DNA from: Gemmatimonadota bacterium
Lineage (GTDB): Bacteria > Gemmatimonadota > Gemmatimonadetes > Longimicrobiales > Gaopeijiaceae
DNA: 40,897 nt
Reading direction: 5' to 3'
Assembly: GCA_015664885.1 (NCBI GenBank)
Contig: DQPL01000095.1
Location: forward strand, 1 to 40,897
Under the pieces are notes generated by a model. The model made no database searches, had not been told where the DNA came from, and was given only the letters and a program-made list of their open reading frames with translations. This document shows, piece by piece, positions 8,289 to 17,064 of this stretch. A program made the translations under genes and the position numbers. Position 1 is the stretch's first letter, and each line of letters opens with the position of its first letter.

Positions 8289-9856
8289 TAGCCTTTCCCT
8301 TGCAGGAAGCGCATGGCCTCCTGATAGCCGTCGAACGACGTGCGGCCGGCCCACACTTTGGTGAGCTGCTTGTACGCTTCGGCGGCGCCCTCGTCGTTCC
8401 CGGACTGGGCATACGCCCGCGCCAGCCCTAACAACGAGCGCGGCCTGTTCGGCATGCGCACCAGAGCGGTCTCGAATTTCTCGGCAGCCTCAGTTGGCTG
8501 ATCGAGGCCGAGTAGGATCTCGCCGTACAGCTCGAACACGGGCTTGATGGGTGAAGCCGAGCCGCGCGGCGGCGCCATCTCCAAAATGGCGGCTTCGGCC
8601 TCATCCATGAGACCCGTCGCCACGCTGGCGTGTCCCATGCCGGCATGGAGAAGCGCGCCCGCCATCTTTTGCATGATCTCGGTTCGACCTCCGCGGGCAC
8701 TACCCAAGGCTGCCTCGGCCTGCCTGAGCGTCGTTTGATCGCCGAGGCGCGCGGCGCTGAGCGCTGTCGCCAAAAGCTCGTTCGCGGACAACTCGTCCGT
8801 GATCGGGACGATCTTCCAGTCCTCGGTTTCCACGATGTATCGAGCCTTGAGCAGCGAGGTGGTATTCATGGCACGTGCCGTACCCGCCTGCCCGCGCGCG
8901 CCGCCCTCGAGGAAGCCCCCCTCGCTGGACATCGCTTCGATGCGCTCGATCCAAAGGCGCGCCTTCGCATAGTCCCCGAGCTGGAGGTCGCCGTATTGGC
9001 CCCAGTCGAGGGGGTGAATCGCGTCGCCCAAGCTGTTGCCGGGCTGCCACAGCGCACGCGCCGCGTCGTAAGCGACTTGGTTGTTGCCGGAGACTCGGTC
9101 CCACATGCCATGCTGAATGAAGATGTGCGTGGGCATGTGTATCGCGTGCGCGACGGCGGACGCGATCTCCGAGAAGCGGTAGGCGGACTGCAAAGCGAGC
9201 GGTGCGTGCTCCGGATCGTCGAAGGAGTGGATCGCGTAGTGCGGTGCTCCGGGATGGTTCGGGTTGTCGGCGAAGAGGCCGAGCGCGATCGTGCCGGCTT
9301 TCACTTTCAGGCGCATGCCCAGGTCACCCGTGGCTGCCACAGCGCTCAGAATCGAGAGGGCGTAGAAGGCGGCGATCTCGGAGTCGTCCGGATACTGCTC
9401 GTGGAGTCGCTCCATCGCCTCCATATATCCGACGCGGCGAGCGACGTGCTCACCCTCACCCCACAGCACCTCGACCGCGCCCAAGAAGCCCTTCTCACGC
9501 TCGGTCGGAGCTTTCGCCAGGCGCTCCTCCTTGGTCGGAGCCAGCCGCTGCAGTGCCGCACGCGGCTCATCTGGGTTCATCTGCGAGACCAGCGGGTGGT
9601 TGTACGCCAGCGATTCGCCCCAATAGGCCATCGCGAAATCCGGATCGAGCGCCTGCGCCTCCTGGAACTGGTCCCTGGCCTGGACCCAGCCGAAGCTGTG
9701 AAGAATCGCGACACCGCGAAGGAAGTGCTGCTCGACGTCACCGCTCGAGGAGGTAGGAAAGTCGAGGGAGCCGACGGCATCGAACTGGGCCTGTGCGGGA
9801 ACGACCACGGCCGCGAGAAGACTGATCGTCAGTACTACGGTACGCATCATTTTCAT
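8288..9856 (-). CDS. Exported tetratricopeptide-repeat protein
   Basis: 522-aa secreted TPR protein. GAGG lies 8 nt before the ATG, and a signal peptide ends near VVPAQAQ. The N-terminal part has TPR-type helices (HFLRGVAILHSFGWVQARDQ, EAQALDPDFAMAYWGESLAY). The middle holds strongly conserved-looking histidine motifs: NPNHPGAPHYAIHSFDDPEHA and then HAIHMPTHIFIQHGMWD. The C-terminus returns to TPR repeats (EKFETALVRMPNRPRSLLGL, AYAQSGNDEGAAEAYKQL). The histidine-rich HPGAxHYxIH and HMPTHIF blocks mark a family of exported TPR proteins common in environmental genomes whose function is not established; they could bind metal. No operon partner is evident. Confidence 0.85.
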   Translation of the reverse strand: MKMMRTVVLTISLLAAVVVPAQAQFDAVGSLDFPTSSSGDVEQHFLRGVAILHSFGWVQARDQFQEAQALDPDFAMAYWGESLAYNHPLVSQMNPDEPRAALQRLAPTKEERLAKAPTEREKGFLGAVEVLWGEGEHVARRVGYMEAMERLHEQYPDDSEIAAFYALSILSAVAATGDLGMRLKVKAGTIALGLFADNPNHPGAPHYAIHSFDDPEHAPLALQSAYRFSEIASAVAHAIHMPTHIFIQHGMWDRVSGNNQVAYDAARALWQPGNSLGDAIHPLDWGQYGDLQLGDYAKARLWIERIEAMSSEGGFLEGGARGQAGTARAMNTTSLLKARYIVETEDWKIVPITDELSANELLATALSAARLGDQTTLRQAEAALGSARGGRTEIMQKMAGALLHAGMGHASVATGLMDEAEAAILEMAPPRGSASPIKPVFELYGEILLGLDQPTEAAEKFETALVRMPNRPRSLLGLARAYAQSGNDEGAAEAYKQLTKVWAGRTSFDGYQEAMRFLQGKG

Positions 9857-9984
9857 TGGTAACTCCTCGGGCCTCGAGCCGCGCGTCCGATACGCGCCTC
9901 CCTATGCGCCGCGCTGTAGTGCGCGACCACATGCCAGCATGGTCCCGCCGGCCCGCCTTCGCAACCGCCCGGCGCGCTCGGGTC
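9857..9984. promoter_or_regulatory. Intergenic region with inverted repeats upstream of TPR gene
   Basis: 128 bases between two minus-strand genes. It contains a perfect inverted repeat GCGCGT-ccgat-ACGCGC (9881-9897) and a smaller one, CATGC-ca-GCATG (9930-9941). Both lie upstream of the TPR gene and downstream of the isomerase stop codon, so they could be an operator or terminator elements. No T-tract follows either repeat. Confidence 0.35.
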
Positions 9985-10740
9985 TCAGCCCTTGTCCTTG
10001 AGTCGTGCCACCAGAGCCCGCATCGTGGTCTGAGTTTCCTCGTTCGACCAAGCCTCGATGAACTCCTCAGGACCGGGGCGGTCCGGGTCAGCGTACAACT
10101 CGACGAGATCCGCGCGGGCGATGGCTCGGGTGCGCAACATCGCGCGCCTGGGAGCGGTGAGCAGCTTCTCACACCATTCCAGGGCCGTCGGCACCACCTC
10201 TTCCAGCGCCACGAGGCGATCCACGAGTCCGATCTCATAAGCCGTCTCGGGTGTGAGCAGCCGACCCTCGACGCACATCCGCTCCGCGTTCTGGGGTCCA
10301 ACCAAGCGACGGAGGTTCGCATGAAGAACCGGCGAGACGGGTAGACCCACCTGAACCTCGTTTAAGCCGATCTTGTACTTGCCCTCGGCCATGACCCGAT
10401 AGTCACAACAGATGGCGAGTACTGCACCGCCGGCAGGGCTATGCCCGGTGATGGCCGCCGCGATCGGCACCTCCGACATGACCAGAGCGGTTCTAAGCGC
10501 GAACAGTTCCTCGAATGTGGCGACGGCCACCGCTTGTCCTCCCTCTAGCATGAAGGGCACGTCGAGGCCGGCGGAGAAGAAACCGGGCGCACCCGAAACC
10601 ACGATCGCCCGGGCTCCCTCACCGGGAGCGGCTTCCAAGGCTTCCCTCAGCGTCGCGAGAACCTGCGGCCGTAGCGCATTGACCGGAGGATGCGCGATCT
10701 GCAACTCACGGATGGGTCCGTGGTCGATCACTTCCAGCAT
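9985..10740 (-). CDS. Enoyl-CoA hydratase/isomerase family protein, delta3,delta2-isomerase (ECI1)-like
   Basis: Crotonase-superfamily enzyme of 251 aa, GGAGG 7 nt before the ATG. The CoA oxyanion-hole segments are FFSAGLD (54-60) and GHSPAGGAVLAICCDYRVMA (99-118). GLNEVQVGL (125-133) matches the GLNEtQlG segment of mitochondrial-type enoyl-CoA delta isomerase 1, whose single glutamate moves the double bond. E128 is therefore the likely catalytic residue. Bacterial crotonases with this ECI1-type arrangement would act in beta-oxidation of unsaturated fatty acids. The neighbours do not belong to a fatty-acid operon, so the role rests on sequence alone. Hydratase activity is less likely because a second catalytic glutamate was not seen. 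Confidence 0.85.
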   Translation of the reverse strand: MLEVIDHGPIRELQIAHPPVNALRPQVLATLREALEAAPGEGARAIVVSGAPGFFSAGLDVPFMLEGGQAVAVATFEELFALRTALVMSEVPIAAAITGHSPAGGAVLAICCDYRVMAEGKYKIGLNEVQVGLPVSPVLHANLRRLVGPQNAERMCVEGRLLTPETAYEIGLVDRLVALEEVVPTALEWCEKLLTAPRRAMLRTRAIARADLVELYADPDRPGPEEFIEAWSNEETQTTMRALVARLKDKG

Positions 10741-10754
10741 CGCGTGTCCTCCAG

Positions 10755-11891
10755 TCAGTGGCTCGCGGGTCGATCCAGGTCGTAGCCAAGACCGAGCCCC
10801 ATCGAATGTCGTGTTCCGATTCCAAAGCTCCAGCTACCGCCTTCATTGTGCGTCAACCAGACACCCAACGGTCGCAGGGCACCCGGCAGCACACCCGGAA
10901 ACATGTTGGCCTGAACGCGAGTGTACGCATGTTCGCTCAGGATCAGGCTCCCGAGCAGGGAGTTGTGTCGATCAATGTACACGCCGCCCGCGAGATCCGT
11001 CTCCCAACGTTCGAGACCGGTGTCAGGGTCGACTGTGCGCCCGCGGCCGCTAAATCCGAAGGTCCAGCCCAAATTGTACCCGTCCCCTATCGGACGGATC
11101 AGTCCCGCCTGGGCGACGAGCCCGATTGTGAGGAGGCCTCGCGTTTCGCCGAGCCAGGGAAGAGGCACCTTATAGCTCATCACCTGGCCGACATTCTGCA
11201 CGCGCGCATGGGGGAGCGTGAACGACGCTTGGGGCGACCAGTCCGCCGCGCGCAAGGTCTCGGTGAAGAAGCGCGCGATGCCGTCGTGGCTCATTACGAG
11301 GATGCCTAGCGGCTCGAAGAAGTACACGTCCGCCACCGTGCCAGCTCGCTCCTTGGGCCCCCTGGGCCACTCCAGAGCCTCGTTGAGGAGGTTGGCTCCG
11401 AATACGATCGCCGAAGCGCCGAGTGCTGGCACAGGTACGCCGCGGTAGTCCAACCACTCCCGCAAGTATCGATACGAGAGACCGCCCGCGACAATGTGTC
11501 CCGCGACATTGGACGTCCAGGACCACTCCCAAATCTCGGGGGATGCGATGAGGACCTCCCGGTGGATCAGCTCTCCCCAACCTCCGATGCTCTCGACGGC
11601 CTCGAAGGGATGAGCCAACGCGCCAAAAACGGCGCCGAAACGCTCACCCCAATTCACGCTCAAGACATCTCGGTGATCGCCCCCGTAGTACAAGTTCGAG
11701 AGACCCCGATTGGTCAGCGCATTCAGGGGCCCCTGCACAGACTCGCTGCCATAATCGATGAGCGGCCGATAGTAGAGGTAACGTGGCTCCTCGTCGGACT
11801 CTTGGGCCGCCACCAGCCGCGGGATCGCAACTCCACATCCCATCACGATCGTGGCGGCGATCACGCGCCCGCGGAAGTCCAACCCCGTCAT
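10755..11891 (-). CDS. Exported hypothetical protein, DUF3943-like
   Basis: 378-aa protein with a signal peptide (MTGLDFRGRVIAATIVMG...LVAAQES). The ATG at 11891 is preferred to upstream in-frame starts because the signal peptide begins there, although its Shine-Dalgarno sequence is weak. The middle part has alternating hydrophobic stretches and the segments HPFEAVESIGGWGE, WEWSWTSNVAGHIVAGGLSY and VADVYFFEPLGILVMSHDGI, which recall DUF3943-type envelope proteins. The C-terminal third has alternating polar and hydrophobic strands (GLLTIGLVAQAG, GWTFGFSGRG, SWSFGIGTRHSMGLGLGY), as in outer-membrane beta-strands. The stop lies 14 nt before the isomerase start on the same strand, so the two genes probably share a transcript. 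The function is unknown and the family assignment is tentative. Confidence 0.65.
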   Translation of the reverse strand: MTGLDFRGRVIAATIVMGCGVAIPRLVAAQESDEEPRYLYYRPLIDYGSESVQGPLNALTNRGLSNLYYGGDHRDVLSVNWGERFGAVFGALAHPFEAVESIGGWGELIHREVLIASPEIWEWSWTSNVAGHIVAGGLSYRYLREWLDYRGVPVPALGASAIVFGANLLNEALEWPRGPKERAGTVADVYFFEPLGILVMSHDGIARFFTETLRAADWSPQASFTLPHARVQNVGQVMSYKVPLPWLGETRGLLTIGLVAQAGLIRPIGDGYNLGWTFGFSGRGRTVDPDTGLERWETDLAGGVYIDRHNSLLGSLILSEHAYTRVQANMFPGVLPGALRPLGVWLTHNEGGSWSFGIGTRHSMGLGLGYDLDRPASH

Positions 11892-11962
11892 CGCGAATCG
11901 TCGATCAGACGCGCGAGTAGGGAGACGGGTTTGATCATTCGAACGCCATGGAATGGTGCGAG

Positions 11963-12042
11963 CGCCCGGAACCGGGCGGGACAATAGGATCGCTCCGGCA
12001 GAGCGCGTCAAGGTTGACGCACTACGCGCACGCGAGGACAAT
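11963..12042. promoter_or_regulatory. Divergent promoter region with two perfect palindromes
   Basis: Between two divergent genes. Palindrome 1 is CGCCCGG-aa-CCGGGCG (11963-11978). Palindrome 2 is GCGTCAA-gg-TTGACGC (12005-12020). The right arm of palindrome 2 contains TTGACG (12014-12019). After exactly 17 nt comes GACAAT (12037-12042), a good sigma-70 type promoter pointing to the TPR gene at 12066. Because the repeat is symmetrical, TTGACG is also present on the minus strand (12011-12006), with TATTGT (11986-11981) 19 nt further as a weaker -10. A repressor or activator binding palindrome 2 would cover both -35 boxes. This is read directly from the sequence; function is inferred. Confidence 0.6.
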
Positions 12043-12065
12043 TACAGTCCCCAGGTCGATTCCCC

Positions 12066-12914
12066 ATGTTGGAAGCAAGCGTGCACCCCTTCCTCCGAGG
12101 CCTCAGGACTCTGCGCTCAGGCGCGCTAGCCGTGTTGGCGCTCTGCCCCGGTACCTCCGCCGGTGCTCAGACCTCGCCGGTCACGCTCTTCGACCCGTCG
12201 GCGTCGCTCGGCGTGGTGGAGCGGGCCGAGCGGGCCTATTGGGAGGGTGACGCCACGGCGTCGCTTCGGCTGTTGGAAAGCTGGCTCACGAACACCCCCG
12301 ACGACGTGGAAGCGCTCTGGCGAGCGGCGCGTGCTTCGGTGGCGCTGGGCATCATCACAAACCAAGCCGCAGTGGAAAGTCACTGGTACCGAAACGGTAT
12401 GGCGCACTCCAACGAGGCACTTCGGCTCGACTCGGTACATGTCGAAGTCAGGCGTTGGGCCGTGGCCTCGAAAGGGAAGCTCGCGGTTGGGACCGGAGCG
12501 AGAGAGACCGCACGTCTCGCGCAAGAGATCTGGGAGTTGTGCCACGGGCTGCTCGAAGACGACCCCGACGAGTCGACCGCCCATCACGCTTTGGGAATCC
12601 TGCACTACGAGGTGATGAAGCTGAGCAGGTTCAAGCGCTTCCTCGCACGGATGTTCCTCGGCAACGAAGCCCTCTCGCTGGCGTCGTGGGAAAAGGCGGT
12701 CTACCACCACGAGCGGGCAGTATCGCTGGAGCCCGACATCATCGCCTTCCGTGTCGGGTTCGCCGAGACCCTCATGCGACGTGACCGCAAGCTCGAAGCC
12801 ATGGATCAGCTCCGAAGAGCGACGTCGCTGCCCTTGCTGCATCCCGGCGATTCCGACTACACGGGCCTGGCGCACAGATACCTCAACGAGCTGAGCGCCG
12901 AAAGGAACGGCTGA
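12066..12914 (+). CDS. Exported RMD/TPR-like protein
   Basis: 282-aa protein with a hydrophobic leader (ALAVLALCPGTSAGAQ) and TPR-type helical repeats. The region AHHALGILHYEVMKLSRFKR to NEALSLASWEKAVYHHERAV resembles the regulator-of-microtubule-dynamics (RMDN) family of TPR proteins, whose eukaryotic members have LLGRWCYEVAKLSWFER-like sequence at the same place. Bacterial relatives are uncharacterised exported proteins. The ATG at 12066 has only a weak CAGG upstream. It has its own promoter in the divergent region before it, and its stop is 7 nt from the GTG of the deacetylase gene, so it may lead the operon that follows. Confidence 0.75.
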   Translation: MLEASVHPFLRGLRTLRSGALAVLALCPGTSAGAQTSPVTLFDPSASLGVVERAERAYWEGDATASLRLLESWLTNTPDDVEALWRAARASVALGIITNQAAVESHWYRNGMAHSNEALRLDSVHVEVRRWAVASKGKLAVGTGARETARLAQEIWELCHGLLEDDPDESTAHHALGILHYEVMKLSRFKRFLARMFLGNEALSLASWEKAVYHHERAVSLEPDIIAFRVGFAETLMRRDRKLEAMDQLRRATSLPLLHPGDSDYTGLAHRYLNELSAERNG

Positions 12915-12921
12915 GGGGACT

Positions 12922-13632
12922 GTGCCGGATCTCTGCCTGACCGTGGACCTGGAGCCCGACTGCCCGCCCTACTTGAGCGGGTGGACCGGTGTGGAACTCG
13001 GAATGCCCGAGGTGCTCGATCTCTTCGCCCGCAACGATGTCTTGGCTACGGTGTTCGCCACCGGCGAAAGCGCCGAGCGTTATCCCGATCTGATCCGGCG
13101 CATCGTTGACGCGGGCCACGAGCTGGGGTGCCACGGACACAGCCACCGCTCCTTCTCGGAGCTCGGACCGGACGAGGCCGAGCGCGACATCACTCGCTCT
13201 GCCGAGCTGCTTCGCGGTTTCGCACCGGTGACGTCGTTTCGAGCTCCCTACCTGGACTTCCCCGAGCGCTACGTCCCCCTGCTCGAGGCTCATGGGTTCA
13301 CGATCGACGCGTCTCGGGGCCGGTACAAGCCCGCACATTGGTTCCGCAAGCAAGCCGTCAGCCCGGTACGAAGGATTCCGGCATCCACCACGTCATCGGT
13401 CCTTCGCACACCTCCAGCGCTGCGTGACCTGTTGTTCCGGCTAATGCGCCCGCCGGTGGTGCTGTTCGTGCACCCGTGGGAGTTCGTGGACCAATCCGGA
13501 GCGCCGATCCCCTGGGACTGCCGGTTCGGGACGGGCTCTCCCGCGCTGGCGAGCCTTTCCAGCACGATCGCGTTCTTCGCCCGGAGGGGACACCGATTCG
13601 TGCGGATGACAGATCTGCCGGTCGCCGATTAG
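12922..13632 (+). CDS. Polysaccharide deacetylase family protein
   Basis: NodB-type deacetylase of 236 aa, which would remove N- or O-acetyl groups from a glycan. GAGGGG stands before the GTG start. Motif 1 is the degenerate TVDLEPD (7-13), with D9 as the probable base. Motif 2 is CHGHSHRSF with H71 and H75 as metal ligands. SFRAPY supplies the arginine and FVHPWEF the C-terminal histidine. The HPWEF ending recalls the deacetylases associated with exopolysaccharide/XrtA systems. No signal peptide is visible, so it may act in the cytoplasm on a lipid-linked sugar. It is closely followed by a membrane protein, a GNAT protein and a HAD phosphatase on the same strand. Confidence 0.85.
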   Translation: MPDLCLTVDLEPDCPPYLSGWTGVELGMPEVLDLFARNDVLATVFATGESAERYPDLIRRIVDAGHELGCHGHSHRSFSELGPDEAERDITRSAELLRGFAPVTSFRAPYLDFPERYVPLLEAHGFTIDASRGRYKPAHWFRKQAVSPVRRIPASTTSSVLRTPPALRDLLFRLMRPPVVLFVHPWEFVDQSGAPIPWDCRFGTGSPALASLSSTIAFFARRGHRFVRMTDLPVAD

Positions 13633-13641
13633 AGTGAGTCG

Positions 13642-15294
13642 ATGAGCGGCCACCTGGAATCCAAGTCGAACTCCGACACCTCCCCGCCGGCGAGCTTGTT
13701 CCGGCGTCGAGGTTTGTGGCTCGCCGCGACGATGGTGGCGGTGTACATGGCGCTGGTCCCGCTGCACACGCAGGACGGCGCCAACCATCGACAGGTTGCT
13801 GTACTGCTCGAGCGACTGATCTCGGCGGATGTGCAGGACCCGGTGTACCAATCCAACCTCGGCTTGCTGCGTACGAACGTCCTCTTTTCGGGGGGCTATG
13901 CGCTCGCCGCAGCCAAGATCGGGATTCCGATCCACCTCTACGAGAGGCTCTTCGTCTCCGGCTTCCTGATTCTCCTGCTGGTCGGCTATCGCAGATTCCT
14001 AGCCGAATGGACCCCCGGCCGGACCGACCTTTGGGTGTGGATCCTCCCCATCACGATGCACGCGCTCTTCGTGACCGGCATGTACAATTTTCTGGCTGCG
14101 ACGGCCCTCACGCTCCCGCTGCTCACATACCTCAAACGCCTCGCGGAGCACCCTTCGGCCAAGACACTCGCCGCCATGAGCGCGCTCGCTTGGCTGGCCT
14201 TTCTCGCACATCCGTTCCCCTTCTTCGTGCTGCCCGCCGCCTGGCTCTGGTTGGTGACCGGACGAACGGAACGCCCAGGAGCCTTCATGTGGAGTGGCGG
14301 CGGAGTCCTCGTGGGGCTCCTCTTTCTCGGCTTCGCGCTCCCTATGGTGGCGAGTGCCGTCCCGCAAAACCCCTATGTCTTCAAGCCGCCGCTCGAGCTC
14401 CTCGCCGGGCTCGTCTACTACAACTTCCCACTGTTCTCCTCATGGGCTGTGGTCGCTGCCGTCCCAGTCCTCGTCTGCGCGATCGCGATGGCGTGGATGA
14501 GTCTCCAAAATGCAGATCTCCGAAACCCGTATCGAAGGGGCATGCTGCTCTGGCTCGGCATGCTCCTGGCATACTTTCTCTTTCCCAGCGAGGGGCACGG
14601 CGGCGCCCACCTGAACGAACGCTTCCTGCCTTTCGTTTGGATCTTCCTTCCGCTCGGCCTCGCCGGGGTCGGCGAAGGAAGCGTCTCTTCGAGACGTTGG
14701 ATTCGCGGGACCGCAGTCGCGTCGACGATCCTTATGGCCGCGGCGTTGTGGGCGGGCCTCGGCCGCGTGGATCGTGAGGTGCGCGACGCCGCCGCCGTGC
14801 TCGCCGAGCTTCCTGATGAAGCGCGGCTATATCCGCTCGAGTTCGATCCAGGCGGAAACTCCCTGGCTCAGGGTCCACTGCTTCATCTATGGGCGAACCA
14901 TGCCACGGACCGCACAGTTCATTCGCCGTTTTCGTTCACCTTCATGGACCTGATGTCGGTGTCGCGCCGGCTTCCTTCATCCGACACCTACTTTCCCGCA
15001 GCTCCGGAGAACCACGCACAGGTTCTAGCCGAGGGCCGGTTTTGCAGACCCCGGGATCCCGTCTCGACCTCCAGCTGCAGCCTGCAGGAGCAGGACGCAT
15101 GGGATGAGCTTCTGAGCGCTGCCCACTACTATGATCACTGGTTCGTGCATGGTGCACCCCAGCGCTGGCGTCAGGCCATCTCAGAGGTTCCGGGCCTTAC
15201 CCTCGTCGCCGAAGTAGGTCGCGCCTCCGTCTGGCGTTACGACCGGAGTCGAGAATTTTCGCCCAAGCTGCTTCGGCGTCGGAGCGCGCGTTGA
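13642..15294 (+). CDS. Multi-pass membrane protein, GT-C glycosyltransferase-like
   Basis: 550-aa integral membrane protein with roughly ten hydrophobic segments between residues 25 and 380 (for example YERLFVSGFLILLLVGY, LAWLAFLAHPFPFFVLPAAW, GVLVGLLFLGFALPMV) and a soluble C-terminal domain of about 165 residues. The layout of a long membrane part plus a C-terminal periplasmic domain, and HLNERFLPFVWIFLPLGLAG, are like GT-C type transferases that use polyprenyl-phosphate sugars, but the acidic catalytic motif of that group was not clearly found. The gene starts 9 nt after the deacetylase stop, and its TGA overlaps the TTG start of the next gene (TTGA). Translational coupling is therefore likely. 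Specific activity is unknown. Confidence 0.7.
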   Translation: MSGHLESKSNSDTSPPASLFRRRGLWLAATMVAVYMALVPLHTQDGANHRQVAVLLERLISADVQDPVYQSNLGLLRTNVLFSGGYALAAAKIGIPIHLYERLFVSGFLILLLVGYRRFLAEWTPGRTDLWVWILPITMHALFVTGMYNFLAATALTLPLLTYLKRLAEHPSAKTLAAMSALAWLAFLAHPFPFFVLPAAWLWLVTGRTERPGAFMWSGGGVLVGLLFLGFALPMVASAVPQNPYVFKPPLELLAGLVYYNFPLFSSWAVVAAVPVLVCAIAMAWMSLQNADLRNPYRRGMLLWLGMLLAYFLFPSEGHGGAHLNERFLPFVWIFLPLGLAGVGEGSVSSRRWIRGTAVASTILMAAALWAGLGRVDREVRDAAAVLAELPDEARLYPLEFDPGGNSLAQGPLLHLWANHATDRTVHSPFSFTFMDLMSVSRRLPSSDTYFPAAPENHAQVLAEGRFCRPRDPVSTSSCSLQEQDAWDELLSAAHYYDHWFVHGAPQRWRQAISEVPGLTLVAEVGRASVWRYDRSREFSPKLLRRRSAR

Positions 15295-16415
15295 CGCAGA
15301 TACTGGAGATCAGGCGGTGCCGCACGGCTCGCGAATGGCGCCTCTTCGAGCGTGTTCCTGAGATCTTGCACGGGGACGACCCTGCCTTCGTACCGCCGAT
15401 CCCTGGCCACGTGGCCAAGCTCAGAGGACGCGGCCACATCTTCCAGCTCAGCGGCACGTTGCGTGCGTACGTCGCTTTCCGGGGAGGCGCGCCCGTGGGG
15501 CGGGTGGCCTCAATCGTGAACCGGACCCACAACGACTTTCACGCTGATCACACGGGGTTTTTCGGATTCTTTTCGTTCGCCGACGAGGACGCGGCAGGTC
15601 CGCTGCTCGAGCAGGTCCGACAGGATCTGTTGGAAGAGGGCTGCGATATTCTGCGGGGCCCGTTCAACCCCACCCAGAACGACGAGTGTGGGCTGCAGGT
15701 CGAAGGGTTCGGAACGCGGCCGTATTTCGGCATGCCCTACAACCCGCCCTGGTACGAAGAGGTTTACCGGGCGCTTGGGTTGGAGAAAGCCAGGGATCTA
15801 GTCGGGTATGATGTGAACCCGGCGTTGGAAGAGAGCTTTGCCAACAGTCTGGGTCGGCTCACCGAACGCGTGCGCGAACGGCTGGGCATCACAGTTCGCC
15901 CCGTGGACGCGACAAGGCCGAATGAAGAGGCGGAACTCATCGCTCGGCTCTTCAACGAGTCCCTCGCGGACGAGTGGAACTTCATGCCGCTGACGGCTGA
16001 AGTCGCCAAGGGGTTCGTGAAGGATCTCGCCGGCCATCTCGACGCAGATACCATCCTCATTGCCTACGCCCACGGCGAGCCGGCGGGGCTCTCCATTGCG
16101 CTCCCGGACCTCAACGAGCTCCTGGCGAGACTGAAGCCTGTTCCGCGGCTGCTGAGGCTACTTGGACTCTGGTGGCTGCTGAAGACCGGCAAGTGTAGCG
16201 CTGCGCGCTGGGCCGTTTTCGGAATGCTCCCCAAGTATCAGAGGAAAGGAGGCACCCTGGTGCTCGTCTACGAAACCATCATGCGAGCAAAGGAGCAGTA
16301 CTCCGGCGGCGAGATCTCTTGGACGCAGGAGACGAACTCAGACATCTCCCGGCTCGCCGCCGACCTCGGCGTGACGCCCTACAAGCGATACCGCATCTAC
16401 GAGACCCGGCTCTAG
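15291..16415 (+). CDS. GNAT-type N-acetyltransferase-like protein (YghO-like)
   Basis: 374-aa protein of the long GNAT-like family related to E. coli YghO. Recognisable segments are GDDPAFVPPIPGHVAKLRGR near the N-terminus, GRVASIVNRTHNDFH and GFFGFFSFADE in the first half, GPFNPTQNDECGL in the middle, and a second acetyltransferase-like half ending GGEISWTQETNSDISRLAAD. The start is TTG, overlapping the TGA of the membrane protein by 4 nt, so coupling explains the absence of a separate binding site. Substrates of this family are not known. Its place between a glycan membrane protein and a phosphatase suggests envelope precursor metabolism. Confidence 0.8.
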   Translation: MTQILEIRRCRTAREWRLFERVPEILHGDDPAFVPPIPGHVAKLRGRGHIFQLSGTLRAYVAFRGGAPVGRVASIVNRTHNDFHADHTGFFGFFSFADEDAAGPLLEQVRQDLLEEGCDILRGPFNPTQNDECGLQVEGFGTRPYFGMPYNPPWYEEVYRALGLEKARDLVGYDVNPALEESFANSLGRLTERVRERLGITVRPVDATRPNEEAELIARLFNESLADEWNFMPLTAEVAKGFVKDLAGHLDADTILIAYAHGEPAGLSIALPDLNELLARLKPVPRLLRLLGLWWLLKTGKCSAARWAVFGMLPKYQRKGGTLVLVYETIMRAKEQYSGGEISWTQETNSDISRLAADLGVTPYKRYRIYETRL

Positions 16416-16419
16416 ATCC

Positions 16420-17058
16420 GTGGCCCCACCCGTGGTGGTCTTCGACCTGGACGGCACGCTCACCAAAACGGACATCAGCGTTCCGTTCCTTCGTTTCATC
16501 GCAGGCGATTGGTCGATGTGCCGGGGCCTTCTTTCCGCGGGGGTGTGGGCGATGCCCGATCTGAAGAGAGCGCTGGCGGCCGAGCGACCAGGAAGCCAGA
16601 AGCGAGTGGGGAGCGTGCGAGGACGCTGGGAGACCCTGCTGCACGAGCGGCTCGTCGGCCAAACACTGCGCGGCAAGTCCCGTTCGGACATCGAGACGTC
16701 AGCCGAGCACTTCGCCCACACGACACTGACAAAGGTCCTACGCCCAGACGCGCGGACACACCTGAATTCGCATGCCGAGGAGGGTCATCGCCTCGTCCTC
16801 GCGAGCGCCTCCTTGGCGGTCTGTCTCGAACCTCTCGTCGAGATCCTCGGCTTCGACATTGTGTTGGGAACGCGCCTGGAGTTTCGTGACGGCTTGGCCA
16901 CGGGCAGGTTCGAAGGGCTACCCTGCTGGGGTGACGAGAAACTTCGACGAGTACGAGAGGTCATGGGCCCGGACGAGCAGATCTTCCACGCATACGGAGA
17001 CAGCCGCGGAGACCATGCCCTACTCAGTGCCGCACAGCACTCGACCCTAGTGCGTTAG
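16420..17058 (+). CDS. HAD-IB family phosphatase (SerB-like)
   Basis: HAD-superfamily IB hydrolase of 212 aa. Motif I is VFDLDGTLT (6-14) with the nucleophile aspartate and acid/base aspartate, motif II is VLASASL, the motif III lysine lies in WGDEKL, and motif IV is GDSRGD. The helical cap between motifs I and II matches the subfamily that includes phosphoserine phosphatase and membrane-lipid phosphatases. GTG start, 4 nt after the GNAT stop, so it belongs to the same transcript. It could supply the last step of serine synthesis (serA is 4 kb away), or dephosphorylate a lipid or sugar precursor in this envelope operon. Operon context favours the latter. Confidence 0.82.
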   Translation: MAPPVVVFDLDGTLTKTDISVPFLRFIAGDWSMCRGLLSAGVWAMPDLKRALAAERPGSQKRVGSVRGRWETLLHERLVGQTLRGKSRSDIETSAEHFAHTTLTKVLRPDARTHLNSHAEEGHRLVLASASLAVCLEPLVEILGFDIVLGTRLEFRDGLATGRFEGLPCWGDEKLRRVREVMGPDEQIFHAYGDSRGDHALLSAAQHSTLVR

Positions 17059-17064
17059 CCGCTA

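Noticed and set aside
8630-9862. Long + strand open frame (410 codons) opposite the TPR gene
   Set aside because: The minus-strand TPR protein has a signal peptide, ribosome site and family motifs; the + frame has none.
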